The notes beneath the pieces were generated by a model. That model was given only the letters and a program-made list of their open reading frames with translations. It did no database searches and was not told the origin of the DNA. Position numbers and translations under genes: made by a program. Shown one piece after another: positions 1 through 5,885 of a stretch of 5,885 nucleotides of DNA (positions are counted from its first letter, which is position 1; each line of letters begins with the position of its first letter). The DNA comes from Chloroflexota bacterium (GTDB taxonomy: Bacteria > Chloroflexota > UBA6077 > CF-72), in the NCBI GenBank assembly GCA_019242065.1, contig JAFAWJ010000216.1:1-5885 (forward strand), written 5' to 3'.

Positions 1-122
1 GCCCAGCGGTGCATGCACCGCTGGGTGCTAGCGCACCGGATCAGGGGGCTGCCGCCCCCCGCCGCCGTTCGCTGCGCTCACTCCCGCGGCGACCCCCCGC
101 GCACGTGCTATCCGCGGGTGAG
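1..122 (+). repeat. Left arm of a long inverted repeat
   Basis: Positions 1-116 pair with 445-330 as an inverted repeat with only three mismatches (at 40, 102 and 111). After a 3-nt gap the match continues for six more bases, to 122 and 321. The arm is GC-rich and holds its own smaller stems: a 24-bp palindrome (2-25), GGTGC/GCACC (24-28 with 33-37), GGGGGC/GCCCCC (44-49 with 54-59) and CGCCGC/GCGGCG (60-65 with 86-91). It begins at the window edge, so its true outer end is not visible. No credible protein is encoded; small open frames here differ between the two arms only because they read the same repeat. Confidence 0.9.
2..25. repeat. 24-bp perfect palindrome, GCATGC centre (left copy)
   Basis: This perfect palindrome has half-arm CCCAGCGGTGCA. 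It is identical to the palindrome at 421-444, as expected for mirror copies in the two inverted-repeat arms. Confidence 0.9.
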
Positions 123-192
123 AAGATCTCAGAGGTTCAGCACAACTGTGTCTGGTTCTATTGGATGACACATCCTGAGTGTCAAATACGAT

Positions 193-292
193 TGTAAAAG
201 TGGGTCTCCGTTGAGGAAGTGGGTCTCTGTTGAGAAAGTGGGTCTTTTTTGATTGACTGTGGGTGGTCGACTTCATAACGAGGATGGTGACA
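193..292 (+). mobile_element. Possible IS21-family terminal remnant (no transposase)
   Basis: The stretch starts with TGT at 193-195, followed by tandem AGTGGGTC units and GATTGAC at 251-257. From general knowledge, IS21-family elements begin with TG and carry several such repeats as IstA transposase-binding sites near their ends. Read this way, the end points inward to the right, but only a few dozen bases follow before the right repeat arm at 321, with no istA or istB. It would therefore be a deletion remnant or a non-autonomous derivative. The right boundary given is only a guess. The family assignment rests on recalled motif similarity, not a search. Confidence 0.35.
199..264 (+). repeat. 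Tandem 19-nt repeats with AGTGGGTC core
   Basis: Three 19-nt units lie at 199-217, 218-236 and 237-255. Each starts AGTGGGTCT; the first two continue with CCGTTGAGGA and CTGTTGAGAA, the third is T-rich. A fourth, less regular CTGTGGGTGGTC follows at 257-268. The GTGGGT motifs start at 200, 219, 238 and 259, a spacing of 19, 19 and 21 nt (about two helical turns). That spacing fits an array of binding sites for one DNA-binding protein on roughly one face of the helix. Confidence 0.8.
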
Positions 293-320
293 CCTTGCTC
301 ACGTTGAGCTGAAGGGACGA

Positions 321-445
321 CTCACCAGTCGCGGTTAGCACGTACGCGGGGGGTCGCCGCGGGAGTGAGCGCAGCGAACGGCGGCGGGGGGCGGCAGCCC
401 CCTGACCCGGTGCGCTAGCACCCAGCGGTGCATGCACCGCTGGGC
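321..445 (-). repeat. Right arm of the long inverted repeat
   Basis: This is the mirror copy of 1-122, with three mismatches over the 116-bp core and one 3-nt insertion (327-329). The arm is oriented with its palindrome (421-444) on the outside, facing the operon end. Between the arms (123-320) the base composition is clearly less GC-rich than in the arms and includes the AGTGGGTC repeats. Confidence 0.9.
421..444. repeat. 24-bp perfect palindrome, GCATGC centre (right copy)
   Basis: This perfect palindrome has half-arm CCCAGCGGTGCA. It is the third of three palindromes met by a transcript leaving the operon and marks the outer end of the right inverted-repeat arm. Confidence 0.9.
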
Positions 446-467
446 ACCAGGGCGCATGCGCCCTGGT
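446..467. repeat. 22-bp perfect palindrome, GCATGC centre
   Basis: This perfect palindrome has half-arm ACCAGGGCGCA. It lies 1 nt from the palindrome at 421-444. Its stem sequence differs from its neighbours, but the central GCATGC is the same. Confidence 0.9.
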
Positions 468-469
468 GA

Positions 470-493
470 GGAGTTCGCGCATGCGCGAACTCC
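470..493. repeat. 24-bp perfect palindrome just after the operon stop codon
   Basis: This perfect palindrome has half-arm GGAGTTCGCGCA, again with a central GCATGC. In the transcript it begins 8 nt after the stop codon of the last binding-protein gene (TAA at 504-502). It could form a strong 3' hairpin that stabilises the mRNA end or helps termination. No run of U follows it, so it is not a classical intrinsic terminator. Confidence 0.85.
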
Positions 494-501
494 CTCCAAA
501 A

Positions 502-2142
502 TTAACCTAACCACACGTCCGAGTACCAGGGTGACTCGTGCGCCGTCCACTGGATTCCCTGGACGTTGGATTTTGCCAGTAAGAGCGGCGGCGAGACGGT
601 TATGAAAAAGACGAAGTCCTGGTCCAACACCAGGTCGTTCAGTTGCGAGTACGCCATCTGCAGCTTCGCAGGGTCCGTCTCCGTCGCACCGGTGCTGATC
701 AGTTGGACGTACTGATCGTTCTTGAACGCCGAATTGTTCAGATCAGGATTGAACGCCTTGCCATTGGTGAAGGCGGTACTGGGTGACAGGTTGAAGTATG
801 TCCCCGAGGCGAAGTAGATGCCGTTGAACTTGCGATTGTTCACCTGGTCAATCCACGTGGCGCCGTCGTAGGTCTGGATGTTCATCTTCACGCCGATCTT
901 CGCCAGGTCGCTCTGATACATCTGCGCGAAGCCAGTCGTCTCGTTCGTCACGGGATTGGCCATGAAGTCGAATTCGAGATTCTGCACACCCGACTGATCC
1001 AGCAGCGACTTGGCTTTCTCGAGGTCGAACGTATACAGATTCATCTTGGCGGCTTCATACGCCGGCGACGTCGGCAGCCAGGGCAGCGATTCCGCTGCGC
1101 CGACGCCGCCCAGGATCGTCTCCACGAATCGCTGTTTGTCGACCGCGTAGGTCAACGCCTGGCGCAGCGTCTTGTTGTCCCAGGGCGGAATGGTCAGGTT
1201 GAAGCCTGCCTCGTAGTGCGCGCCAGTCAGCGGATCCTGCATCGCCTGATAGTTGGGATCGTTCTTCAGCCGGTTGTAGTCGGTCAGCGTCGGCGGTCGG
1301 GCAATGTCCAGCGCGCCCGCTTCCAGTTGGGTGACCATCGCCTGCTGATCGCGCAAAATCGGCATCTGAATGCCATCCAGGTACGGCTTGCCGGTCTGCC
1401 AGTAGTTAGGATTCTTCGTGAGCGTCAGGTGGTCACCCGGTACCCATTCGACAAACTGGAACGGACCGGTTCCGTTGGCGGTGCTTTTGGCATCCGGACC
1501 TTCGAGCGTGTCCTTGTCGCAAATATTGAGGAATTCGAGCAGGTCGAAAATGGTGGGCCGTGGCTGATCGGAGTGAAAGATCGCCGTATATTTATCCGGC
1601 GTCTCGACGTCGCTGAACCACGACGCCATGCCCGTATACTGGGCGGCGGCGACTTTCGGATTCGCCGCGCGCTGCAGACTGTACTTCACGTCGTCGCTGG
1701 TCATTTCGCGCCCGGAGTGGAACTGCACGCCCTGGCGCAGGTTGAACTTGAACGACTTCGCGTCGGAGCTCATGTCCCAGCTTTCGGCTAGCATGGGCTG
1801 GGGTTTGAGGTTGGCGTCGTAGGTGGTCAGACGTTCGAAGACGCCGATCCAGACGATGTCGTTCTGGACTTTGAGCATCGGGTCCAGGCTGACCGGGTCG
1901 CCGGGCACGTAGGCTTGCCGCAAGGTGCCGCCGGTCTTCGGCTGGGGCGTGGTGGCCGCTGGCGGAGTGGCGGTCGAGACGGTGACCGTGGTGGCCGCGG
2001 CGGCAGGCGTCGGTGCCTGAGCCGCCGCGTCCCCCGGCCCCGCGGTTGGAGCCGACGGCGCCTGTGACGCGACGCCGCACGCGGCCAGAACGGAGACACC
2101 GGCGCCGCCCACCAGGAGTCTGATCGCCGAGCGACGATTCAT
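502..2142 (-). CDS. ABC transporter solute-binding lipoprotein, family 5
   Basis: This 546-residue protein is a family 5 extracellular solute-binding protein (SBP_bac_5; peptide, nickel or opine type), expected to sit on the outer face of the membrane and feed an ABC importer. The leader begins MNRRSAIRLL, has a short hydrophobic stretch and a lipobox LAAC with Cys22 as the lipidation site; the paired Arg suggests possible Tat export. Residues 23-70 form an Ala/Pro/Thr-rich linker. The mature domain starts at GGTLRQAY (71-78) and carries LAESWDMSSDAKSFKFNLR (118-136), the family region QGVQFHSGREMTSDDVKYSL (137-156), and GTGPFQFVEW and TLTKNPNYW further on. Length is normal for the family. 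The frame stays open upstream to 2529, but that stretch overlaps the hydrolase gene and lacks family sequence; ATG 2142 directly gives the lipoprotein leader. It starts 10 nt after the hydrolase stop behind a weak GGTGA, so coupling is likely. It is a paralogue of the partial binding protein at the other end of the operon. Confidence 0.94.
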   Translation of the reverse strand: MNRRSAIRLLVGGAGVSVLAACGVASQAPSAPTAGPGDAAAQAPTPAAAATTVTVSTATPPAATTPQPKTGGTLRQAYVPGDPVSLDPMLKVQNDIVWIGVFERLTTYDANLKPQPMLAESWDMSSDAKSFKFNLRQGVQFHSGREMTSDDVKYSLQRAANPKVAAAQYTGMASWFSDVETPDKYTAIFHSDQPRPTIFDLLEFLNICDKDTLEGPDAKSTANGTGPFQFVEWVPGDHLTLTKNPNYWQTGKPYLDGIQMPILRDQQAMVTQLEAGALDIARPPTLTDYNRLKNDPNYQAMQDPLTGAHYEAGFNLTIPPWDNKTLRQALTYAVDKQRFVETILGGVGAAESLPWLPTSPAYEAAKMNLYTFDLEKAKSLLDQSGVQNLEFDFMANPVTNETTGFAQMYQSDLAKIGVKMNIQTYDGATWIDQVNNRKFNGIYFASGTYFNLSPSTAFTNGKAFNPDLNNSAFKNDQYVQLISTGATETDPAKLQMAYSQLNDLVLDQDFVFFITVSPPLLLAKSNVQGIQWTAHESPWYSDVWLG

Positions 2143-2152
2143 CGACGCGCGC

Positions 2153-3268
2153 TCACCAGCCACCCAGCGCGGCAATGACGGCTTCGGCCACCGCCGGTCC
2201 CGCGCGCCGCTGCGGCGGGCCGCCCCCTCCAGTGTTGTAGGTGAAGTAATTCTTGGCAAAGCCAATCGCAAACTTGTGCTCCGGATCGGCATACCCGAAC
2301 GACCCGCCCCCGCCCACGTGCCCGAACGCCGATCGCCCGGCTCCAGGCCCGCAGTCCCGTTCGCGACGATAGCCAAGCGCGCGTCGCACGCGGACGTGAT
2401 ACACCTCGTCCCACTCGAAGCTCTGGATTTCGGTGGCGATTGAGATGCGCTCCGGCGACATGATCCGCACGCCGTCGAGCTCACCACCGTTGGCCAGCGC
2501 GGCGTACTGCCGCGCCAGTCCGCGCGCACTCATGATGCCGCCCGACCCCGGAATCGCCGACTGCTGCACGGCGCGCTGATTGAAGACTGTCGCGACCTGC
2601 GAGCCGGCCGGCTCACCCACCATCCGCGCGTCGTAGTCGGCCGGCGCCGGCGGACCATCAGTCAGAACCGCCACACGCGACAACGCCGCATCCGGCACGC
2701 CCAGATACACGTCGGCGCCCAGCGGTCCGGCGATTTCCTCCTGCAGAAACTGGCCGATGGGCCGACCGTCGATGCGGCGGATCACTTCGCCGACCATGTG
2801 ACCGAACGTCAGCGACGCGTAGGCCGTGCGGATGCTCGGTTCGAACATGGGGGTCAGGTCGGCGATGCCGCGACACATGCGATCCCAATCCGACAACCAC
2901 TCGGGCGTATAGCCGACCGGCGTCTGCGGTACGCCGCTGCGCTGGGCCAGGACGTCGCGCACGGTGACGCGATCTTTGCCGTGCGCGCCAAACTCCGGCC
3001 AGTAGTAGGCGACGGGCTGATCGTAGTCCAGCTTGCCCGTCTCGGCCAGGACATGGGCGCACGTCGCCGTAACGCCTTTGGTGGTGGACGACAGCATGAA
3101 CAGCGTGTCGCCGTCGACCGGCCGCCCGGAGCCGGGGTCGGCCAGCCCGGCCCACGTGTCGACGACGAGCTTGCCATCCAGGTAGGCCGCCACCTGCAGC
3201 CCGATTTCGGGGCCCTCGGCGACCAGGTCTTCGAGGACGGCGCGCACGCTGGCGTTGGGATCTGCCAT
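2153..3268 (-). CDS. Serine hydrolase, beta-lactamase/EstB family
   Basis: This 371-residue protein has the class C beta-lactamase/penicillin-binding fold used by EstB-type esterases and related hydrolases (Pfam Beta-lactamase, PF00144). The nucleophile motif is S61-T-T-K64 within LSSTTKG. The second motif is Y150-A-S152 in TAYASLTFGHMVGE. The third is H317-V-G-G-G-G in FGHVGGGGSFGYADPEHKF, which takes the place of the KTG box. The family element LAQRSGVPQ is at about 107-115. There is no signal peptide or lipobox, unlike true periplasmic beta-lactamases, so a cytoplasmic esterase or amidase role is more likely than antibiotic resistance. Start: ATG with AGGA 8 nt upstream. It follows the GMC gene by 33 nt and ends 10 nt before the last binding-protein gene. 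The context suggests cleavage of a compound brought in by the transporter; this is inference and the substrate is unknown. Confidence 0.9.
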   Translation of the reverse strand: MADPNASVRAVLEDLVAEGPEIGLQVAAYLDGKLVVDTWAGLADPGSGRPVDGDTLFMLSSTTKGVTATCAHVLAETGKLDYDQPVAYYWPEFGAHGKDRVTVRDVLAQRSGVPQTPVGYTPEWLSDWDRMCRGIADLTPMFEPSIRTAYASLTFGHMVGEVIRRIDGRPIGQFLQEEIAGPLGADVYLGVPDAALSRVAVLTDGPPAPADYDARMVGEPAGSQVATVFNQRAVQQSAIPGSGGIMSARGLARQYAALANGGELDGVRIMSPERISIATEIQSFEWDEVYHVRVRRALGYRRERDCGPGAGRSAFGHVGGGGSFGYADPEHKFAIGFAKNYFTYNTGGGGPPQRRAGPAVAEAVIAALGGW

Positions 3269-3276
3269 GCAGCAAA

Positions 3277-3280
3277 TCCT
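3277..3280 (-). promoter_or_regulatory. Shine-Dalgarno site of the serine hydrolase
   Basis: In the 33-nt gap after the oxidoreductase gene, the minus strand reads AGGA, 8 nt before the ATG at 3268. This supports that start over any upstream alternative. Confidence 0.55.
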
Positions 3281-3301
3281 ATATGATCGCTGGACGGAAC
3301 G

Positions 3302-4867
3302 TCATTCGCCGCCGTGCGAGCCGCGCAGCGTGTCCGCCAGCTTTTCGGCCAGCATCATCACCGAGGCGTTCAGATTGACACTCGGACAGTCCGGCAGAAT
3401 TGAGGCGTCAATCACGCGCAGGCCCTCGACGCCGTACACGCCGCCGCGCTGGTCGACCACCGCCAGATGGTCACTGGATGGTCCCATGCGGCAGGTGCAC
3501 GACGCGTGATGGCCGGTGCTGATCGTGCTCGCAATCCAGGCGTCAATGGCTGACTCGGAGACAAGGTTGTCAGCCGACGGGTAGCGTAACCCGGTCCGCA
3601 AGCCGTCGAAACGCGGATGGTGGCCAATCTCGAGCGCAAGCAGAAAGAGTTCGCGCAGTCGAACCAGGTCAGATGCGTCTGCCAGATAGTTGAAGTCGAT
3701 CAGCGGCGGGACCGACGGGTCGGCGCTGACCAGCCGGATCTCGCCATGGCTTCTGGCATACATCAGGCTGCTCGGAATCGTGAAGCCGCGCCCGTCGTCG
3801 CCCTCGCGGATGGTCGACATGATCATGGTCAGCCACCCGTCATCGTGCAGGTCGGAGCTGGGGGCGCTCGTGCGGAGCTGGAGCTGCCACGGTACGCCCG
3901 GCGGCGGAAACGCACTGACTGCTTCGGTGGTATTCCAGACGGTCAGGACAAACGGATGGTCGAGCAGGTGCTGGCCGACCCCCGGCAGGTCTACCGACGG
4001 TGTGATGCCCGCCGCCTGGAGCTGATCCGCCGGCCCGAGACCCGACAGCATCATCAGATGAGGTGAGGCGATGGCACCGGCCGCGAGAATGATCTCGTCG
4101 GCCGCGATGACCTCGCTCTGATCGTTCGCCACCACCTCGACGCCGCCGGCGCGACCGTGGGTCACACACACGCGTTGCGCAAGGGTCTCGCACATGACCT
4201 CGAGGTTCGGGCGCGGCCGGATGGGCATCAAATATCCAACCGCGGAGCTGTGGCGCAGTCCGTTGTGGAAATTGGTCGGAATCGGACCGACGCCACGCGC
4301 ATCGGGCAGGTTCATGTCCGGAGCGTGGGCGTGGCCGAGGTCGGTGCACGCGGCGAAGAACGCCTGGCTGGGTGGCAGCCAGTTGTCGTCGGCGGCGCGC
4401 GAGACCGGGATCGGACCCGCGGCGCCGTGCAGGTCATTGTCGGCGAAGTCGCAATCCGTCTCCAGCTTGCGGAAATACGGCAGGCACTGCTCGAAGCTCC
4501 ACTCCGAGTTGCCGGCGGCGGCCCAGTTGTCGAGGTCCTGGCGCAGGGCGCGCAGAAAGACGGTGCCGTTGATTGACGAGCTACCGCCGATCACCCGTCC
4601 CCGCGGAACGGGCATGTCCGGACGCGTCGCGCTGGCGCGCGCGGAGTATTCCCATTCGTGCGAGGCGATGCGCGCTCCGGCGTACAGGCGGAGTCCGCGT
4701 TCGAAGCCCCGCACGCGGGCGGGGAGGTCGTAGACGCCCAGGTAATCCGGGCCAGCTTCGATCAGACCTACTGACCGTCCACTGTCTTCCGACAGGCGAG
4801 CGGCGAGAATGGCGCCAGCGCTGCCGGCGCCCACAATCAACGTATCAAAGTGTCTGGACTCTCTCAA
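3302..4867 (-). CDS. GMC-family FAD-dependent oxidoreductase
   Basis: This 521-residue protein belongs to the glucose-methanol-choline oxidoreductases, flavoenzymes that oxidise primary or secondary alcohols (choline, aryl alcohols, polyols, PEG and others). The N-terminus has the FAD-binding Rossmann motif GAGSAG at residues 13-18 and the ribose-binding acidic residue E37 in LIEAG. The first GMC signature is at about residues 88-101 (PRGRVIGGSSSING) and the second includes GAIASPHLMMLSGLGP. The C-terminal catalytic region has H454 in HHASCTCRMG and N500 in NLNASVMMLAEKLAD, matching the usual His/Asn active-site pair. Length is typical for the family (about 500-560). No signal peptide is visible, so it is probably cytoplasmic. 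The start is a TTG preceded by AGGGA, 4 nt after the upstream stop, which suggests translational coupling. An unusual point is Cys in place of the common Gly in the HxxGTCRMG motif. The substrate is unknown; a choline-dehydrogenase name would be over-specific. Confidence 0.93.
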   Translation of the reverse strand: MRESRHFDTLIVGAGSAGAILAARLSEDSGRSVGLIEAGPDYLGVYDLPARVRGFERGLRLYAGARIASHEWEYSARASATRPDMPVPRGRVIGGSSSINGTVFLRALRQDLDNWAAAGNSEWSFEQCLPYFRKLETDCDFADNDLHGAAGPIPVSRAADDNWLPPSQAFFAACTDLGHAHAPDMNLPDARGVGPIPTNFHNGLRHSSAVGYLMPIRPRPNLEVMCETLAQRVCVTHGRAGGVEVVANDQSEVIAADEIILAAGAIASPHLMMLSGLGPADQLQAAGITPSVDLPGVGQHLLDHPFVLTVWNTTEAVSAFPPPGVPWQLQLRTSAPSSDLHDDGWLTMIMSTIREGDDGRGFTIPSSLMYARSHGEIRLVSADPSVPPLIDFNYLADASDLVRLRELFLLALEIGHHPRFDGLRTGLRYPSADNLVSESAIDAWIASTISTGHHASCTCRMGPSSDHLAVVDQRGGVYGVEGLRVIDASILPDCPSVNLNASVMMLAEKLADTLRGSHGGE

Positions 4868-4871
4868 ACCG

Positions 4872-5885
4872 TCATCCCTGGATCCACGCGTCGGTGTAGG
4901 TGAAGCTTTCGTGCAGATTGTGGCCGATGCCCTGAATGCTCGCCGTCGCGAGGTAGCGCGCCGGGGCGGCCGCGACCGGGAACATAAAGGACTCGTCGAG
5001 AAGAATCTGGTTCAGTTGCATGTAGATCGCTTTGCGCTTGTCGGGATCCGGCTCCGAGCCGGCCTGGTCGATCAGGCTCGAGTACGTATCGTCCTTGAAT
5101 CCGGAGTTGTTGTCGTTGGGATTGACGCTCTTGCCCTGGGTAAAGAAGGTGAATGGCGAGATCTGCGTGAACGTGTCGAGGACTGTGTTGAAGCCTTTGT
5201 ATTTGCGGTTATTGGCCTGGTCCAGCCACGTCGCGACGTCAACCTTCAGCAGGTTGATATTGACGCCGATCTTGGCCAGGTCCGACTGGTAGATCGTCGC
5301 CAGGTCGGTCAGCTCCGGAATGCCGGGGAACGGCAGCATGTCGAGGTTGAGCGGCGTGGTGACGCCGGACTGCGACAGCATGGACTGCGCTTTGTCCAGG
5401 TCAAACTGATAACTGGCGGCGGCGGACTCGTCGTAGGCGGGTGAGGACGCTGGCCAGGGCAGCGCTTTGGGCATGACCGTGCCCTGCAGGACCGTGTCGG
5501 CGATCCGCTGGCGGTCCAGCGCGTAGTTCATAGCCTGACGGACCATCTTGTTGTCGAACGGCGGCATCGTCACGTTCAACTGGATCAGATAGAACGTGCC
5601 TGGGAACGGGTGCACGACGGCCGCGTACTTCGAATTCGACTTCAGTCGGGTGAAATCCTGCAGCGGCGGACCCAACAGAAGGTCCAGCCCGCCACCTTCG
5701 ATCTCTTTGACCGCCGCGGAGGGATCGCTGTTAATAGTGACCTGCACGCCATCCAGATACGGCCGCCCACTCAGCCAGTAGTTCGGATTCTTCGTCAGCG
5801 TGATGTGGTCATTCTGGACCCACTCCACGAACTTGAATGGACCGGTGCCCACCAGGGTCGACTTGGCATCCGGTCCCTGCATCGT
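4872..5885 (-). CDS. ABC transporter solute-binding protein, family 5 (partial, 5' end outside window)
   Basis: This is the C-terminal 337 codons of a peptide/nickel/opine-type extracellular solute-binding protein (SBP_bac_5 family). Such proteins bind the solute outside the membrane and deliver it to an ABC permease. The visible part has the family landmarks GTGPFKFVEW, TLTKNPNYW and PYLDGVQV near its start, the segment VRQAMNYALDRQRI in the middle, and YQSDLAKIGVNINL before the end. It aligns almost without gaps to the second binding protein in this window, from residue 212 of that protein to the end, so about 210 N-terminal residues (about 630 bp, including signal peptide and lipobox) lie beyond the window. 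The frame is open to the edge; the first ATG in view, at 5882, is internal and is not the start. Its stop codon lies 4 nt before the oxidoreductase start, so it is probably the upstream member of the operon. The transported substrate cannot be inferred. Confidence 0.92.
   Translation of the reverse strand, partial: TMQGPDAKSTLVGTGPFKFVEWVQNDHITLTKNPNYWLSGRPYLDGVQVTINSDPSAAVKEIEGGGLDLLLGPPLQDFTRLKSNSKYAAVVHPFPGTFYLIQLNVTMPPFDNKMVRQAMNYALDRQRIADTVLQGTVMPKALPWPASSPAYDESAAASYQFDLDKAQSMLSQSGVTTPLNLDMLPFPGIPELTDLATIYQSDLAKIGVNINLLKVDVATWLDQANNRKYKGFNTVLDTFTQISPFTFFTQGKSVNPNDNNSGFKDDTYSSLIDQAGSEPDPDKRKAIYMQLNQILLDESFMFPVAAAPARYLATASIQGIGHNLHESFTYTDAWIQG
4875..4879 (-). promoter_or_regulatory. Shine-Dalgarno site deciding the TTG start of the GMC gene
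   Basis: The minus strand reads AGGGA here, 7 nt before the TTG at 4867. The motif overlaps the last codons of the upstream binding-protein gene. The nearby ATG at 4875 is out of frame and stops after three codons, so the TTG is the best-supported start. Confidence 0.6.

Noticed and set aside
166..184. Small hairpin TGACAC / GTGTCA with a 7-nt loop
   Set aside because: A 6-bp stem without a T-run or regulatory context is too weak to call a terminator or operator.
238..250. T-run at 245-250 as an intrinsic terminator on the plus strand
   Set aside because: No GC-rich hairpin precedes it; it is part of the third 19-nt repeat unit.
180..292. TGTCA at 180-184 and TGACA at 288-292 as ends of a small transposon
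   Set aside because: Only five bases match, which is easily chance. The flanking bases show no target duplication.
1..501. CRISPR array or integron attachment sites
   Set aside because: The palindromes are not separated by unique spacers of constant length, there are no cas or integrase genes, and the large repeats are inverted rather than direct.
9..550. Short open frames on both strands in the left region (about 60-80 codons)
   Set aside because: They read the GC-rich inverted-repeat arms in both copies, with Arg/Pro/Ala-rich products, no ribosome-binding sites and no recognisable domains.
1216..1791. Long plus-strand open frame opposite the binding-protein gene
   Set aside because: It is an antisense shadow of a well-supported gene, typical of high-GC DNA; the same holds for plus-strand frames at 2798-3286, 3617-4066, 4157-4733 and 4809-5444.
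2143..2529. In-frame open extension upstream of the last binding-protein gene
   Set aside because: It overlaps the hydrolase coding region in another frame and has no family similarity. The ATG at 2142 gives a proper lipoprotein leader right after the hydrolase stop.
3269..3301. Possible internal promoter (CATATA-like -10) in the gap before the hydrolase
   Set aside because: No convincing -35 partner is visible, and the gap is short enough for simple cotranscription.

Overview
The window is high-GC bacterial DNA carrying four genes, all on the minus strand and tightly packed between 502 and 5885. Reading in the direction of transcription (right to left), they are: a peptide/nickel-type ABC transporter solute-binding protein whose 5' end lies outside the window; a GMC-family FAD-dependent oxidoreductase; a serine hydrolase of the beta-lactamase/EstB type; and a second solute-binding lipoprotein paralogous to the first. 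The gaps are 4, 33 and 10 nt, so this looks like one operon with translational coupling. The host is probably a Chloroflexota (soil-type) bacterium. The basis is the lipoprotein leader of the last gene (twin Arg, LAAC lipobox, then a long Ala/Pro/Thr-rich linker), a style common in that phylum. No marker gene is present, so the taxonomy is tentative.

The two binding proteins would capture an extracellular solute outside the membrane. The hydrolase and the GMC oxidoreductase have no visible export signal and could process the imported compound, for example by ester or amide cleavage followed by alcohol oxidation. The substrate cannot be read from the sequence. No permease or ATPase gene is in view; these may lie upstream, beyond position 5885.

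Positions 1-501 hold no credible gene but are full of structure. Two nearly identical arms of about 120 bp (1-122 and 321-445) face each other as an inverted repeat. The right arm ends in a cluster of three consecutive perfect palindromes (421-444, 446-467, 470-493). Each has different stem arms but the same GCATGC centre, and the cluster starts 8 nt after the stop codon of the last operon gene. Between the arms lie three 19-nt tandem units plus a fourth related GTGGGT motif (199-264). They resemble the transposase-binding repeats at IS21-family ends, but no transposase is present. The whole block is best read as a foldback/MITE-like or palindromic intergenic repeat element next to the operon end. 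It is truncated by the left window edge and is the least explained part of the window.
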